Positions 7,648 through 16,855 of a stretch of 64,000 nucleotides of DNA are shown here, piece by piece. The position numbers were made by a program, and so were the translations under genes. The notes below the pieces were generated by a model that did no database searches, was not told the DNA's origin, and saw only the letters and a list, made by a program, of their open reading frames with translations. Where the stretch lies: contig JAITMD010000002.1 in the NCBI GenBank assembly GCA_031277535.1, positions 18,438 through 82,437 of the forward strand, written 5' to 3'. This DNA is from Flavobacteriaceae bacterium. Lineage in GTDB: Bacteria > Bacteroidota > Bacteroidia > Flavobacteriales > Flavobacteriaceae. Numbering within the stretch: position 1 is the stretch's first letter; every line of letters begins with the position of its first letter.

Positions 7648-8180
7648 GTGAATAAACTACTTTTTGTTGTATTAATTATAACAGGTGTATGCTGTTTTGC
7701 ACAAAAGTAAGAGTTTTCTATCTCCTTTGCTATTAGTAGTCCGTATAGGACAACGTTAAAAAAGGATAGGTTGTAGTAGGTGTACTTCTAAAAATAAGAA
7801 ATGAGTATGGGTTCTTTCTTTTTTTGGTTTTAGAAGAAGGATAGAAAGAAATCGGATTGATTCGTACAGTACTTTTTGATTGTTTACTAAAGTAAGTATA
7901 CAAATGAAACAATTTGCTGTTTTTTCAATGTGTTTTTATTTGTTTTTTTAATGCATTATTTGAATAATTATACTAATAAGTTCATTTATTTTGTGATAAT
8001 ATTGTTAATTTTGCTTTTAATTAAGTTAATTATTGTTTTGTATTTAATATTTGAAATACGTGTAATACGATTTTTGTTTAAAGAAAATTAAAGATTTATT
8101 GACACATAAAGAGAGCAAATAAGGATGCTTTAACAAAGAAATTGAATAGAGAAATGTTTATTAGTTTTTATAAAAATAGG
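7648..8180. promoter_or_regulatory. Divergent regulatory region
   Basis: A 0.53-kb very AT-rich gap between the membrane LuxR gene and the secreted-protein operon; must hold both promoters. I see no ORF. TAATTATTG at 8027-8035 recurs upstream of other module genes, though the motif is short and may be chance. Confidence 0.5.
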
Positions 8181-8999
8181 ATGAAGAAAAATAAATGTAA
8201 AAGAGGACTGTTAGTTATTTTATTACTGATAGGAATTGGTAATAGTAGTTATGGACAAATAGCAATAGGCGGGGATAAGTTACCTAATTTTAATACAGAT
8301 TTGACTTTAGGATCAGATAATAAGGGAGTGCTACTTAATCGAGTAAAGTTGGTAAACGCAAACTCTGCATCGCCTTTAGATGCAAATAGCATAGTACCTG
8401 GTATGCTTGTGTATAACACTAATGTGGTTGACGAGTTAAAGGAAGGATTTTACTTTTGGACCAGTGCAGGAAAGTGGTCAAGAATGTATGTAAAGACTAC
8501 ACCTACCAGAGAGATGAATATGGTGTATTTTAAAGAAACGTCCAAACAATACAATTTACCCTATAGTCCCAGTAATGTTAACCCTCCAAAAGTAGTTGCT
8601 ATTGATGAGTTAAATGTAGATTATGTAGCAGATGTCAGTGGACAAGTTTTTATAGAATTGACCATGTACGCAGCTTTCCAAGATAAAACGGCCATCAAGG
8701 CAGGAAATACATTTTGTTATACAACAGTAACTGAAGGGGGATCAAAAAATGAGACGTTTAAAGGAATTACAGCTATTTCTCCTTATAATGTTTTGGATAA
8801 TGAAGGACTTATGCCTACTCAGGGATACTCTAATTTTGTATTTAATGTAGAAAAAGGAAAAACATATGCGATACGTACTACAGCTAATGAAACTTATGCT
8901 GGAGCTGGGTGGACTGTTTTGGCTGGTGATTATGTGGTTAATAATTTAAAACTTCATTCTTCTATTAAGGTAACTTTTCTGTCAGAACCTAAATTGTAA
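8181..8999 (+). CDS. Secreted protein with VGIGT/KGLLLPR-type module (tandem copy 1)
   Basis: 272 residues from the ATG at 8181, which gives a normal signal peptide (MKKNKCKRGLLVILLLIGIG..YGQ). The frame is open back to a TTG at 8142. After the signal come QIAIGGDKLPNF, DLTLGSDNKGVLLNRVKL, PGMLVYNT, GFYFWTSAGKW and VKTTPTREM, the order also found in the next two genes. The C-terminal half is beta-rich and ends in HSSIKVTFLSEP. The shared module resembles N-termini of many flavobacterial secreted or fibre-like proteins; function is unknown. First of a three-gene operon opposite the LuxR regulator, which I infer to be its controller. Confidence 0.75.
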   Translation: MKKNKCKRGLLVILLLIGIGNSSYGQIAIGGDKLPNFNTDLTLGSDNKGVLLNRVKLVNANSASPLDANSIVPGMLVYNTNVVDELKEGFYFWTSAGKWSRMYVKTTPTREMNMVYFKETSKQYNLPYSPSNVNPPKVVAIDELNVDYVADVSGQVFIELTMYAAFQDKTAIKAGNTFCYTTVTEGGSKNETFKGITAISPYNVLDNEGLMPTQGYSNFVFNVEKGKTYAIRTTANETYAGAGWTVLAGDYVVNNLKLHSSIKVTFLSEPKL

Positions 9000-9030
9000 G
9001 GAGTATTGATTATAAGTAAGAAAATTAAGT

Positions 9031-9849
9031 ATGAAAAGAACATTGTTATATAAAGTAAAAATGGTACTACTAATAGGAGGAATACAATTGTGTAGTTCTC
9101 TGATGTATGGTCAGTATGGTATTAATGAGAAGCACCCCAACAAAGCAGCAGATTTAACTTTAGGGTCTACAGATAAAGGACTTTTATTGAATAGAGTGAG
9201 TTTAGTTGATCGTAATTCAACCAAACCACTGTCTACTAATGATTTGCCTGTAGGTATGGTGGTATATAATATCAATGAAACATCAGAACTTTCTGAAGGA
9301 CTTTACTTTTGGAGTAGTGATAAGAAATGGAATAAGTTATTTATGAAGACCGTTCCAACCCGACAATCTAATTACATTGGTTTTTTGGAATCACAAAAAA
9401 GCTATGCTTTAAGCGCTTCAAAATCTGTTAATATTTCAGATTTGAATTATACGTATAACGCAAAAGAGGATGGAACTGTTTTTTTAGATTATATAGTGTA
9501 TGCACGTGTTGCTAATGCTCAAGTAAACCCTAAATTGGCAGTAGCCACAAAAACGGTATTTACCAGCACGGTAACAGGTAGTACTAATAACCTAATTTTT
9601 CAAGGGAATGTAGCTATTTCGCCTATGAGGGTAATTTCCATTGAAGGTTCAAATTCAGTAGCAGGAAAAGGAAGTTTCTTTTTTGATGTAAAAGCAGGAG
9701 AATCATACACTATTAAATTGGATGCTACAGATTATTATAATGGGAAAGCAAAAAATGATACGAATATTTCTGTAGGAGATTTTAAATGGGGGGACTATAA
9801 AGCACACTCTTCTTTAAAAATGACTTTTTTATCAAAACCTAATATGTAA
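9031..9849 (+). CDS. Secreted protein with VGIGT/KGLLLPR-type module (tandem copy 2)
   Basis: 272 residues with signal peptide (end LMYGQ). It follows copy 1 by 31 bp. Conserved parts are DLTLGSTDKGLLLNRVSL, VGMVVYNI, GLYFWSSDKKWNKL, a KTVPTRQSN stretch, and a C-terminal HSSLKMTFLSKP. The middle, between residues about 110 and 240, diverges from the neighbours (for example ARVANAQVNPKLAVATKTVFTS). This is the most diverged copy of the three. Probably on the cell surface or in the outer-membrane space; no T9SS C-terminal domain is seen. Confidence 0.75.
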   Translation: MKRTLLYKVKMVLLIGGIQLCSSLMYGQYGINEKHPNKAADLTLGSTDKGLLLNRVSLVDRNSTKPLSTNDLPVGMVVYNINETSELSEGLYFWSSDKKWNKLFMKTVPTRQSNYIGFLESQKSYALSASKSVNISDLNYTYNAKEDGTVFLDYIVYARVANAQVNPKLAVATKTVFTSTVTGSTNNLIFQGNVAISPMRVISIEGSNSVAGKGSFFFDVKAGESYTIKLDATDYYNGKAKNDTNISVGDFKWGDYKAHSSLKMTFLSKPNM

Positions 9850-9854
9850 GAAAT

Positions 9855-10676
9855 ATGAAAAAGCAAATAATGAAATTTAAGTACTATGTTTTGGGATGTG
9901 TGTTTTTGATTTTAGGAGGACATTCGTATGCACAGGTTGGATTTGGAACAAATAATCCCAATCCTTATGCAGATATGACATTGGGATCTGAGAATAAAGG
10001 ACTGTTGTTGAATCGTGTAAAGTTAACAAGTCTTAATAGTGCAGCACCCCTCAAACAAGAAAGCATGGCGGTAGGTACTATGGTGTTTAACACAACAGTA
10101 AACCAAGAGTTACAAGAAGGAGTGTATTTTTGGACAAAAGAAAAAAAATGGTCGAGGCTTTATGTAAAAACAACTCCGACAAGAGATATGCAATTTGTTG
10201 TATTTAAGCAGACAAGCAAGACATATTCGCTGCCGTTTAAACCAGCTACGCTGGACATAACAGATTTAAATTATGACTATAAGGCAGAAGAAGATGGGCT
10301 GTTGTTTTTAGATTATGTGATTTATGGTTATATAGTCGGGGGTGTAGTAAAAGCAGGAAATACTTTTTGTTATACAACTGTTACTGATGATAGTAATAAT
10401 CAGGTGTTTAGTGGGGTAACAGCTATTTCTCCTTATATTGTGATAGACTACCAAGGGAAGAACTCTTCTTTTGGATTATCCAGCTTTGTTTTTCCTGTGA
10501 AAAAAGGGAAAGTGTATAAAATACGCATGAAAGGACATGAAACTTTTGCTGATACATATACTGATATGTTTACTGATAATGGTAAGTATGATATTAGAAT
10601 AGGAGATTTTAGTTTTTCTGGACAAACTTCACATTCTTCATTAAAAGTGACTTTTATGTCGGATCCAAGTTTATAA
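9855..10676 (+). CDS. Secreted protein with VGIGT/KGLLLPR-type module (tandem copy 3)
   Basis: 273 residues, 5 bp after copy 2. A signal peptide (MKKQIMKFKYYVLGCVF..SYAQ) precedes VGFGTNNPNPYADMTLGS, NKGLLLNRVKLTSLNS, VGTMVFNTT, GVYFWTKEKKWSRLYVKTTPTR and a C-terminal HSSLKVTFMSDP. It is more like copy 1 than copy 2: both share VKAGNTFCYTTVT and ISPY segments. Operon ends in a strong terminator just downstream. Function unknown. Confidence 0.75.
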   Translation: MKKQIMKFKYYVLGCVFLILGGHSYAQVGFGTNNPNPYADMTLGSENKGLLLNRVKLTSLNSAAPLKQESMAVGTMVFNTTVNQELQEGVYFWTKEKKWSRLYVKTTPTRDMQFVVFKQTSKTYSLPFKPATLDITDLNYDYKAEEDGLLFLDYVIYGYIVGGVVKAGNTFCYTTVTDDSNNQVFSGVTAISPYIVIDYQGKNSSFGLSSFVFPVKKGKVYKIRMKGHETFADTYTDMFTDNGKYDIRIGDFSFSGQTSHSSLKVTFMSDPSL

Positions 10677-10698
10677 GATTAAAAAAAGAGTTATAAAT

Positions 10699-10738
10699 AA
10701 AAAAGCAGTAGTAAATTTTGATTTACTACTGCTTTTTT
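10699..10738 (+). terminator. Intrinsic terminator of the three-gene operon
   Basis: A perfect 18-bp stem (10699-10716 with 10721-10738, loop TTTG) ending in a T-run, 22 bp after the stop of copy 3. Confidence 0.9.
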
Positions 10739-11184
10739 ATTTATAGAACACCTTAAGTTTCAATTTCAATAGTTTGAGTAGATAGTATTAAGTCATAGAT
10801 ACTGTTTAGAATTTGTAAGTGATTGAATTATTGTTTTTTATTTACTTGAGTAAATAGGTGTTAAGAAGAAGGGATAATTAGTTTTTGTTTTGTTTATATA
10901 GCAATTAGTAAGGATTTTTTTAACAAAATAGTTGTTTTTATATAGGAGTATTTGTTGTCTGTAAGTTTTTTCTTTGTTTTTTATTAACTTAAAACTGGTT
11001 ATATGTGGTGAAAAATATAAATTAAGATAAATTAATTGTGATTTAATTAAAAATTAAAATATTTAGTACAATAATTATTGTGTTTTATATTTGATTTGAA
11101 TAATAATCGTAGATTTGTTTTTGTTAAAATATGTTTTGTTAAAGTGGTTTATCTACTATAGTATTTTTATAAAAATTAAATTGA
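10739..11184 (+). promoter_or_regulatory. Upstream region of the 11185 operon with putative promoter
   Basis: A 0.45-kb AT-rich gap. TAGATTTG at 11110-11117 fits the Bacteroidota -7 element TAnnTTTG, with a TTG at 11091-11093, spacer 16 nt. Three segments recur in other upstream regions: TTGTTAAAATATGTTTT (11121-11137) and AATAATTATTGTGTTTT (11070-11086) upstream of the gene at 63315, and ATAATCGTAGATTTGTT (11103-11119), which matches 48131-48147 at 15 of 17 positions. Confidence 0.5.
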
Positions 11185-12642
11185 ATGAAAAGGAAATTAA
11201 TTTTATTAGCTTGTTTGTGTATTACTGGTATAGCCAGTGCTCAAAAAGTAAAAGGGATTGGAATAGGAATTCCATTACCTCACCCAAGTGCAGCTTTGCA
11301 GGTGGATTCAGATGATCAAGGGATATTGATACCTAATGTTGTTTTGACGGATTTAACAAAAAAAGATCCGATTGCAACAGAAGTAAAAGAGAGTTTATTG
11401 GTATATAATAAACAAGAGAAAAAAGAAGGAACACCAGAAAAGGTGGTGATTGCTAAAGGATATTATTACTGGATAGCTGCTACACCAACTACAGGTAGAT
11501 GGGTACGCGTGTTGACAAGTCAAGATAGCGCTGAGATTTTGGCAGGACAAATACAAGAATCATTTATAGAAGAAACAGTAAATGATGGTACAGGTATAGT
11601 AGGTACTGGAGTGTTTGTATATAATCCAGACAAAACAAAAGTAAATGAGTCTGATGCAGATGCGCCTGGACGTTTGAAGTTAGATATTCCTGCATTGGTG
11701 AAGAAAAACCAAACGTTAACAACACTTGGTGTTAGTCAATTTAAATTATATCATTATTCAGATAAATCCAGTTATCGTGTAAAATTAACTCCAGAGGAAG
11801 AAAGTCAAAAGGGGATTTTCTTTTTAAGAGATTCAACAGAGATTGAATTAGTTTATACTGACGAACATGGCGCAATAAATAAGTTTGCTGTACGTGATTT
11901 GTTGGGAGCAGATAAGGAAGATGTATTGGCAATTACAAATTTAGTTGTAAATACAAGTAAAGATGGATTGACGTATACCAATGATAAAGGAATTGAGATA
12001 CAGGTTCCATTAGAAGAAGTTGTGGCAAGATTAGAAACCAGAACTAAAATGGAGTTAACTTCAAATGGTGATTTGATTTACTATGATGAGAAAAAAGTAC
12101 CAAGTACTTTTGCGTTGCGTACAATCATTAAAGAGCCTTGGTATGTTGCAGAAACAGGACAAGAAGCTCAAAGCAATAAAGAGAATATGTTTGTTGAAGG
12201 TTGGGTAGGTGTTGGCTTAAAAGCAGCAGATGCAGCAACTGCAATTAATAGTCTAAAACCAGATGAAAAATTACGTGTGAATGGTAGTATCTATGCGCGT
12301 AATAGTTATTATGCAGACTATGTGTTTGAAAACTATTTTACAAAAGAAGCTTCTGCTCTAAAATATGATTATAACTTCAAGGATTTGGCTACAGTAGAAT
12401 CATTTATTAAATCGAACTATCACTTACCTGGTATCACACCTATAGCAGAGCTTGAGAAATCAAAAGAGAATGGATATTTGATTAATGTATCAGAGTTGTC
12501 TGTGCAGTTGTTGGAAAAAGTAGAAGAATTGTATCTACACACTATTGATCAACAAAAAATTATTGATCAACAAAAAGCAACATTGGATCAACAAGAAGCA
12601 AGATTGCAACAGATAGAAGCTGTATTGAAAATTGGTAAATAG
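11185..12642 (+). CDS. Secreted fibre-like protein with tail-fibre-type C-terminal domain
   Basis: 485 residues, signal peptide 1-19 (ending ASAQ). The N-terminal module has GIGIGIPLPHPSAALQVDS, QGILIPNVVLTD and GYYYWIAATPTTGRWVRV. The middle is beta-rich. Residues about 360-450 hold ARNSYYADYVFENYF, then VESFIKSNYHLPGITP, and a helix LSVQLLEKVEELYLHTID, a pattern common at the ends of Bacteroidota proteins that look like phage tail fibres. The end (about 453-482) is a coiled coil with repeated DQQK/DQQE units, suggesting oligomerisation. It is followed 14 bp later by the 886-residue gene. It may form a trimeric or oligomeric surface fibre; that is inference. Confidence 0.75.
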   Translation: MKRKLILLACLCITGIASAQKVKGIGIGIPLPHPSAALQVDSDDQGILIPNVVLTDLTKKDPIATEVKESLLVYNKQEKKEGTPEKVVIAKGYYYWIAATPTTGRWVRVLTSQDSAEILAGQIQESFIEETVNDGTGIVGTGVFVYNPDKTKVNESDADAPGRLKLDIPALVKKNQTLTTLGVSQFKLYHYSDKSSYRVKLTPEEESQKGIFFLRDSTEIELVYTDEHGAINKFAVRDLLGADKEDVLAITNLVVNTSKDGLTYTNDKGIEIQVPLEEVVARLETRTKMELTSNGDLIYYDEKKVPSTFALRTIIKEPWYVAETGQEAQSNKENMFVEGWVGVGLKAADAATAINSLKPDEKLRVNGSIYARNSYYADYVFENYFTKEASALKYDYNFKDLATVESFIKSNYHLPGITPIAELEKSKENGYLINVSELSVQLLEKVEELYLHTIDQQKIIDQQKATLDQQEARLQQIEAVLKIGK

Positions 12643-12656
12643 TAAAAAAGTCAATT

Positions 12657-15317
12657 ATGAAGAATAATAAACATATAGGAAAGTATATTGCTGTTTTGTT
12701 ACTTACATTTTTTGGAAGTATTAGTACAGTGTTTGCTCAGACAAATAAAACAGTAGGAACACGTATAACAGATGTTACTACAGAAAAAGCATTAAAGGAC
12801 AATGCTATTTTGGATTTGGATAGTACAACCAAAGGGTTCTTTTTGCCTCGTATGACTACTATGCAAAGAGATGCAATTAAGAAAATAGCTGGAAAAGATA
12901 ATGGATTAGCAATCTATAATATTGATATTGATTGTGTGGAGTATTGGAGTGAGCGTACAAATAAATGGATGAGTGTATGTGGAAGTTTACCTCCTGCAAC
13001 ATTGGATTTAGTTGTTGGTGCATGTGATAAAATTTCTTTTGGAGGTTTTACAATGACTAATACTACTCCTAAGAAACCTATATTAAAACAAGGTGATGTA
13101 TTAAAACCTGAAACAAATTATATATCTATAAAAGTAAAAGTAGAACAAGTAGGAACTTATACTATTTCGGCAACAGGAGATAATGGATATTTCTTTTCTG
13201 CAGAAGGACAATTTCAATCGACAGGTACGTATGATATTATTATGAAGGCGATGGGAACTCCTACAGTAGGATATGATCAAAGTAATGGAGAAAAAGGAGA
13301 CGTATTAAAATTTACAATTAATGGAAAAGAATCGACTGTGTGTGCTAATGTACAAACGGTTGTATTGCCAGCAGATTTAAAGTTTCAGATACGTTCTGCT
13401 ATTTACAAGGCAAAAGGAAAGTACAATGTTAATGACGCAGCTACAGTAGCAAAAGGAAATATCGTTGAATTGGATGTTGATGTGGAGAATGGAGGATTAG
13501 CAACTATAACAGCTTATAATGCTATTTTAGGTGTGAAATTTAGTGGAACTAAAGATTTGGTATCAAGTACTACAGATAAAATTATTTTGGAGCCTGTGAC
13601 AGGAGAAGCAGCTGCTTTGGAAAATAATTTGGCATCATATGATTTAACTATTGCTGTAAATGCGAAGGAAGCATCCCATGCAATTAATGGGAATAAGGTA
13701 TTGATTACGATAGAACAAACAGAGGTAGAGGCAGATAATGCAGGGGCTACTTTTGGTACAAAACCTTATTATGAAGGAAGTACATTAGATAGTACTTATA
13801 AAATAACAGTACCAGTAACAGTAATTGGCTCTGGAAAAACAAATCTATACTTAAAAGGTGCAGGAAATGTAGAGTTTAAGGCAGAGAATGTAGTGCTGTT
13901 AATGCCTAAAAATGCAGGAGAGAAACAGAACGTAGAATTTACTGCTGTTGGAGGAACTTTACCTAATGCAAGTTCTTTAGCTTTGACTTTAAGTGGCGAT
14001 GGACAACGTTTTTCGGTTAAAAATCCATCTGCATTAACTTTGGCAATAGGCAAAAAACCAGTAGCTTATACTATTGATTGTGGTAATATAAGTTCTAATC
14101 GAAAAACTGTTATATGGGATAAACCGATTAACGATACCTATTATATTATTGTACCAGTTGATGTGGAAGTGGCAGGAGAATACGAACTAAAAACAACTAT
14201 TCCTGTACAAGGAATGTCATTTAGTACAACAGTTGGTGGTAATAAAGCTGTTTTTACAACTACAGGAAAACAAAATGCTATTTTATATCCAATTGATAAA
14301 ACAATAGTTCCAACTACAAAAGGAGAGACACAAACTAAAATTACCAATGCAGATGGAAATTCAAAAGTATTGTGTGATGCACCATTTAAAATAAAAGTGG
14401 GATATCCTGACTTGAATGTGTTGTATTTAGCGGAGGAGTATTATGGATATAATTCTAATATGGATCAGTTTATTACAAATCAAAATCGCTTTGGTCAAAC
14501 AGGAACATTAGTAGAAACAGGTGATGTAAATGTAACGAGAACTGCATTGACTATGAATGATACAGATTATATTAAACAAACCTATATTGATAGAAGAAAG
14601 AAAATAGCAGATGATATTAAAGCAAAAAAATATAATTTGATATTGTCAGATAACGCCTTAACGCTAATTCATGCTTTAGATGCTAATATTGCAAGTGCTT
14701 TGGAAGATTATATAACTGTACAGAAGGGTTGGTTTGTTGGAGCTACCAATAATATTGGTGGAGGTTATGATTATTTTGAAGGAATGAAACGAGAGTATGG
14801 GTTGTTTAGATTTGTTTCAACAGGAACTTGGAAAGTGGATCAGCAATTTGCTACTGCAAATATGTTTAAACGAATAGCTGGAGGAGACTTGAAACTACAG
14901 AATTATTATTTGTCTAATGTACCCGCAGGATTTAAAAAGGATACTAATCGATTTACATTGTTAAGTGGGTATCCAATATCGAATACAAAATCTATTTTGT
15001 GGGTAACTTCAATAGCAGCAGTTAAGCTTAGTGGTACTAATTTTGAAGCTATAGTTACACCAAAAGATAATACACCAGATGAAGCTATAGTTTTTATACA
15101 TAAACAATATAACTGGGTAATGTTTAATAATTTAGATAATGGTAACAATAGGGCACTGATGAGTACTATGGATTTTGTAGGTTATGATGCTAAAAATGCA
15201 ATTTTATCTCCATGGTCATACCAAGGAAGTGATACATTTAATGGAATTAAACGCCAAACAGGTGAATATATGTCAAACTTCATGAAAACAGTTGTTACAA
15301 AAATAATGAATGAATAA
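12657..15317 (+). CDS. Large secreted protein with repeated beta-domains
   Basis: 886 residues, signal peptide 1-28 (VFAQ). A short form of the N-terminal module (about 43-112) has ILDLDSTTKGFFLPRMTT, LAIYNIDIDCVEYWSERTNKW. Two similar beta-domains follow: VEQVGTYTISATGDNGYFF with a later VLKFTINGKESTVCANVQTV, and VEVAGEYELKTTIPVQGMSF with CDAPFKIKV near 570. The last third (about 585-886) begins NVLYLAEEYYGYNSNMDQF and has the alternating strand/helix feel of a Rossmann-type or GATase-like domain; that is a guess. Co-transcribed with the fibre-like gene. Unknown function, likely cell-surface. Confidence 0.7.
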   Translation: MKNNKHIGKYIAVLLLTFFGSISTVFAQTNKTVGTRITDVTTEKALKDNAILDLDSTTKGFFLPRMTTMQRDAIKKIAGKDNGLAIYNIDIDCVEYWSERTNKWMSVCGSLPPATLDLVVGACDKISFGGFTMTNTTPKKPILKQGDVLKPETNYISIKVKVEQVGTYTISATGDNGYFFSAEGQFQSTGTYDIIMKAMGTPTVGYDQSNGEKGDVLKFTINGKESTVCANVQTVVLPADLKFQIRSAIYKAKGKYNVNDAATVAKGNIVELDVDVENGGLATITAYNAILGVKFSGTKDLVSSTTDKIILEPVTGEAAALENNLASYDLTIAVNAKEASHAINGNKVLITIEQTEVEADNAGATFGTKPYYEGSTLDSTYKITVPVTVIGSGKTNLYLKGAGNVEFKAENVVLLMPKNAGEKQNVEFTAVGGTLPNASSLALTLSGDGQRFSVKNPSALTLAIGKKPVAYTIDCGNISSNRKTVIWDKPINDTYYIIVPVDVEVAGEYELKTTIPVQGMSFSTTVGGNKAVFTTTGKQNAILYPIDKTIVPTTKGETQTKITNADGNSKVLCDAPFKIKVGYPDLNVLYLAEEYYGYNSNMDQFITNQNRFGQTGTLVETGDVNVTRTALTMNDTDYIKQTYIDRRKKIADDIKAKKYNLILSDNALTLIHALDANIASALEDYITVQKGWFVGATNNIGGGYDYFEGMKREYGLFRFVSTGTWKVDQQFATANMFKRIAGGDLKLQNYYLSNVPAGFKKDTNRFTLLSGYPISNTKSILWVTSIAAVKLSGTNFEAIVTPKDNTPDEAIVFIHKQYNWVMFNNLDNGNNRALMSTMDFVGYDAKNAILSPWSYQGSDTFNGIKRQTGEYMSNFMKTVVTKIMNE

Positions 15318-15328
15318 GGAGTGAAAAT

Positions 15329-15358
15329 AAAAAGGCTATTCGAAAGAATAGCCTTTTT
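15329..15358 (+). terminator. Intrinsic terminator
   Basis: 13-bp stem AAAAAGGCTATTC (15329-15341), loop GAAA, and complement to 15358, just after the 886-residue gene. Confidence 0.9.
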
Positions 15359-15410
15359 ATTTGCTGGAAGACTTTTATTGTATAGTTTAACTTGTAAGTA
15401 TTACTTTATA

Positions 15411-15450
15411 AACAACAAAGGGTATTTCATTTGAAATACCCTTTGTTGTT
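15411..15450 (-). terminator. Intrinsic terminator of the leftward coiled-coil gene
   Basis: An 18-bp perfect stem (15411-15428 with 15433-15450, loop ATTT), 10 bp past the stop of the leftward gene at 15460. AT-rich flanks on both sides allow some bidirectional use. Confidence 0.75.
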
Positions 15451-15459
15451 TATATTTAA

Positions 15460-16053
15460 TTAAATAGCAGGTTTTGGCTCTACTACTTTGTTTTTATTGA
15501 TTTCGTCTTGTAATTGACGTTTTATTTTTTGTTCTCTTTCTAAGGCGGCTCTGCGGTGTTCTTCAAACTCCTCTTCTGTTTCTTTGAGGTTTTTGATAGC
15601 ATCTTTGGTTGTGGTATGGCTATTTTTAAAACGGTAATAGAAGATACCTATAAGCAATAGAAGTGCCGAAAATAAGGCTATAAATATAATTTGGAATAAC
15701 TCTTTTTGCATAGATAACCCAAATACTTCAAAGTGTTCTTCTTTTGCTGTTAGTGCTTTTAAACTTTGTTCAGCTGTTTGTAGCTTTTGAGTTAAAGCAT
15801 CTACTGTTTCTTTGTTTTGGGCGTTAAGTGAGCTATTAGCAGTTAAACTACTCTTGTATTTACTAATTGTGTCTGCTACATTCTGTTGTAAATTTTGTAG
15901 CTCTTGTTTGTCGATAACCTTGTATGTCTGATAGTTGGTAGATTTATTGATTAAAGTATTGAACTGATTATCAATGCTTTTTGATCCACCTTGAGCAGAA
16001 GCAAGACTTCCAAACAAGATTGAGGTGACGATGATAAGATTTCTTCTTTTCAT
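15460..16053 (-). CDS. Coiled-coil membrane protein with signal peptide
   Basis: 197 residues. Signal peptide 1-20 (ASAQ), a periplasmic coiled-coil region (about 45-105), one strong transmembrane segment at about 119-140, and a cytoplasmic charged coiled coil (150-187). This layout is a common conserved flavobacterial family; I recall that some databases label relatives a tRNA (guanine-N1)-methyltransferase, which the sequence does not support: no SAM-binding motif is visible. Function unknown; perhaps an envelope scaffold. Single gene with its own terminator. Confidence 0.75.
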   Translation of the reverse strand: MKRRNLIIVTSILFGSLASAQGGSKSIDNQFNTLINKSTNYQTYKVIDKQELQNLQQNVADTISKYKSSLTANSSLNAQNKETVDALTQKLQTAEQSLKALTAKEEHFEVFGLSMQKELFQIIFIALFSALLLLIGIFYYRFKNSHTTTKDAIKNLKETEEEFEEHRRAALEREQKIKRQLQDEINKNKVVEPKPAI

Positions 16054-16548
16054 TAATTAACTTTTAAAACTTTATTTTTCCTATTAGTTTACTAATATAA
16101 GTTCTTTTGTTTTAAGAAATCAAATATTATTGTTTGTTTTTTTAATAAAAATAGATAATCATGGTTGGTTTGTTAAGTTAAAAAAGTAAAATTATTGAAG
16201 TGTTTAATGTGGTGTAAGAAGAAGGAGAGTGCTAAAACGTAGAATAGTAGTTTTTTTTAGAGTGTTTTTTGTTTTATGAGAATAGAAAAACAAGTGTTAG
16301 CTTATAAATAGGGGTATATTTTTGTTTTAGATGGGTGTTTTTGTGCTATAAAGTGAGATAAACTGTGAGGTGCCTTGTTTTTTTGGTAGGTGCTGTAATT
16401 TTTTTTATCACATAGCAATCTCATTCTAAAGGTTATACGAAAAACTTTAAAAATAATGTAAAAATATTCTCGTCTTGTGCTTGCATAATATAAAAACTCC
16501 GCTTACTTTTGTCAAACAATTAGAGAGGAAATGACCTTCTTTAATTAA
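16054..16548 (+). promoter_or_regulatory. Gap with promoter for the tRNA operon
   Basis: The gap is T-rich with no gene. At its right end TTG (16481-16483) and TACTTTTG (16504-16511) form a good Bacteroidota -33/-7 promoter with a 20-nt spacer, placing the start of transcription near 16518, 30 nt before tRNA-Ser. Confidence 0.75.
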
Positions 16549-16632
16549 GGAGAGGTGCCGGAGTGGTAACGGAGCAGATTGCTAATCTGTCATCGGGTAA
16601 CCGATGCCAGGGTTCGAGTCCCTGTCTCTCCG
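16549..16632 (+). tRNA. tRNA-Ser (GCT)
   Basis: 84-nt cloverleaf. The acceptor GGAGAGG pairs with TCTCTCC (one G-T), the anticodon loop TTGCTAA gives GCT, there is a long class-II variable arm (CATCGGGTAACCGATG), and the T-loop reads GGTTCGAGTCC. The discriminator base is G and CCA is not encoded. It starts the two-tRNA transcript. Confidence 0.95.
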
Positions 16633-16640
16633 CAAATACT

Positions 16641-16715
16641 CGGGGTGTAGCGTAGCCCGGTCATCGCGCCTGGTTTGGGACCAGGAGGTCGCAGGTTCGA
16701 ATCCTGCCACCCCGA
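16641..16715 (+). tRNA. tRNA-Pro (TGG)
   Basis: 75-nt cloverleaf. The acceptor CGGGGTG pairs with CACCCCG, anticodon loop TTTGGGA gives TGG, T-arm GCAGGTTCGAATCCTGC, discriminator A, no encoded CCA. Eight bases after tRNA-Ser, so co-transcribed. Confidence 0.95.
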
Positions 16716-16716
16716 C

Positions 16717-16748
16717 AAAAAGGAATCACTATTTAGTGGTTCCTTTTT
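16717..16748 (+). terminator. Intrinsic terminator of the tRNA operon
   Basis: AAGGAATCACT/AGTGGTTCCTT stem with one G-T pair, loop ATTT, and a T-run right after tRNA-Pro. Confidence 0.85.
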
Positions 16749-16855
16749 TTATTTCTTTCCACTATAATTTATTAAGTAAATTTTAAAACTTTTAATATTT
16801 ACATCTGATTCAATTTGTGTAATTTAGTCCTAAACTATAACAAATACATTTAAGT

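Noticed and set aside
8027..8035. TAATTATTG as a shared operator upstream of 8181, 11185 and 63315
   Set aside because: Nine AT-rich bases are expected several times by chance in this DNA; only the 17-base words were kept.
11115..11315. 66-residue rightward ORF overlapping the 11185 start
   Set aside because: Different frame from the signal-peptide protein; lies in the promoter region.
16604..16786. 60-residue rightward ORF
   Set aside because: It runs across the end of tRNA-Ser and all of tRNA-Pro; both tRNAs fold well.
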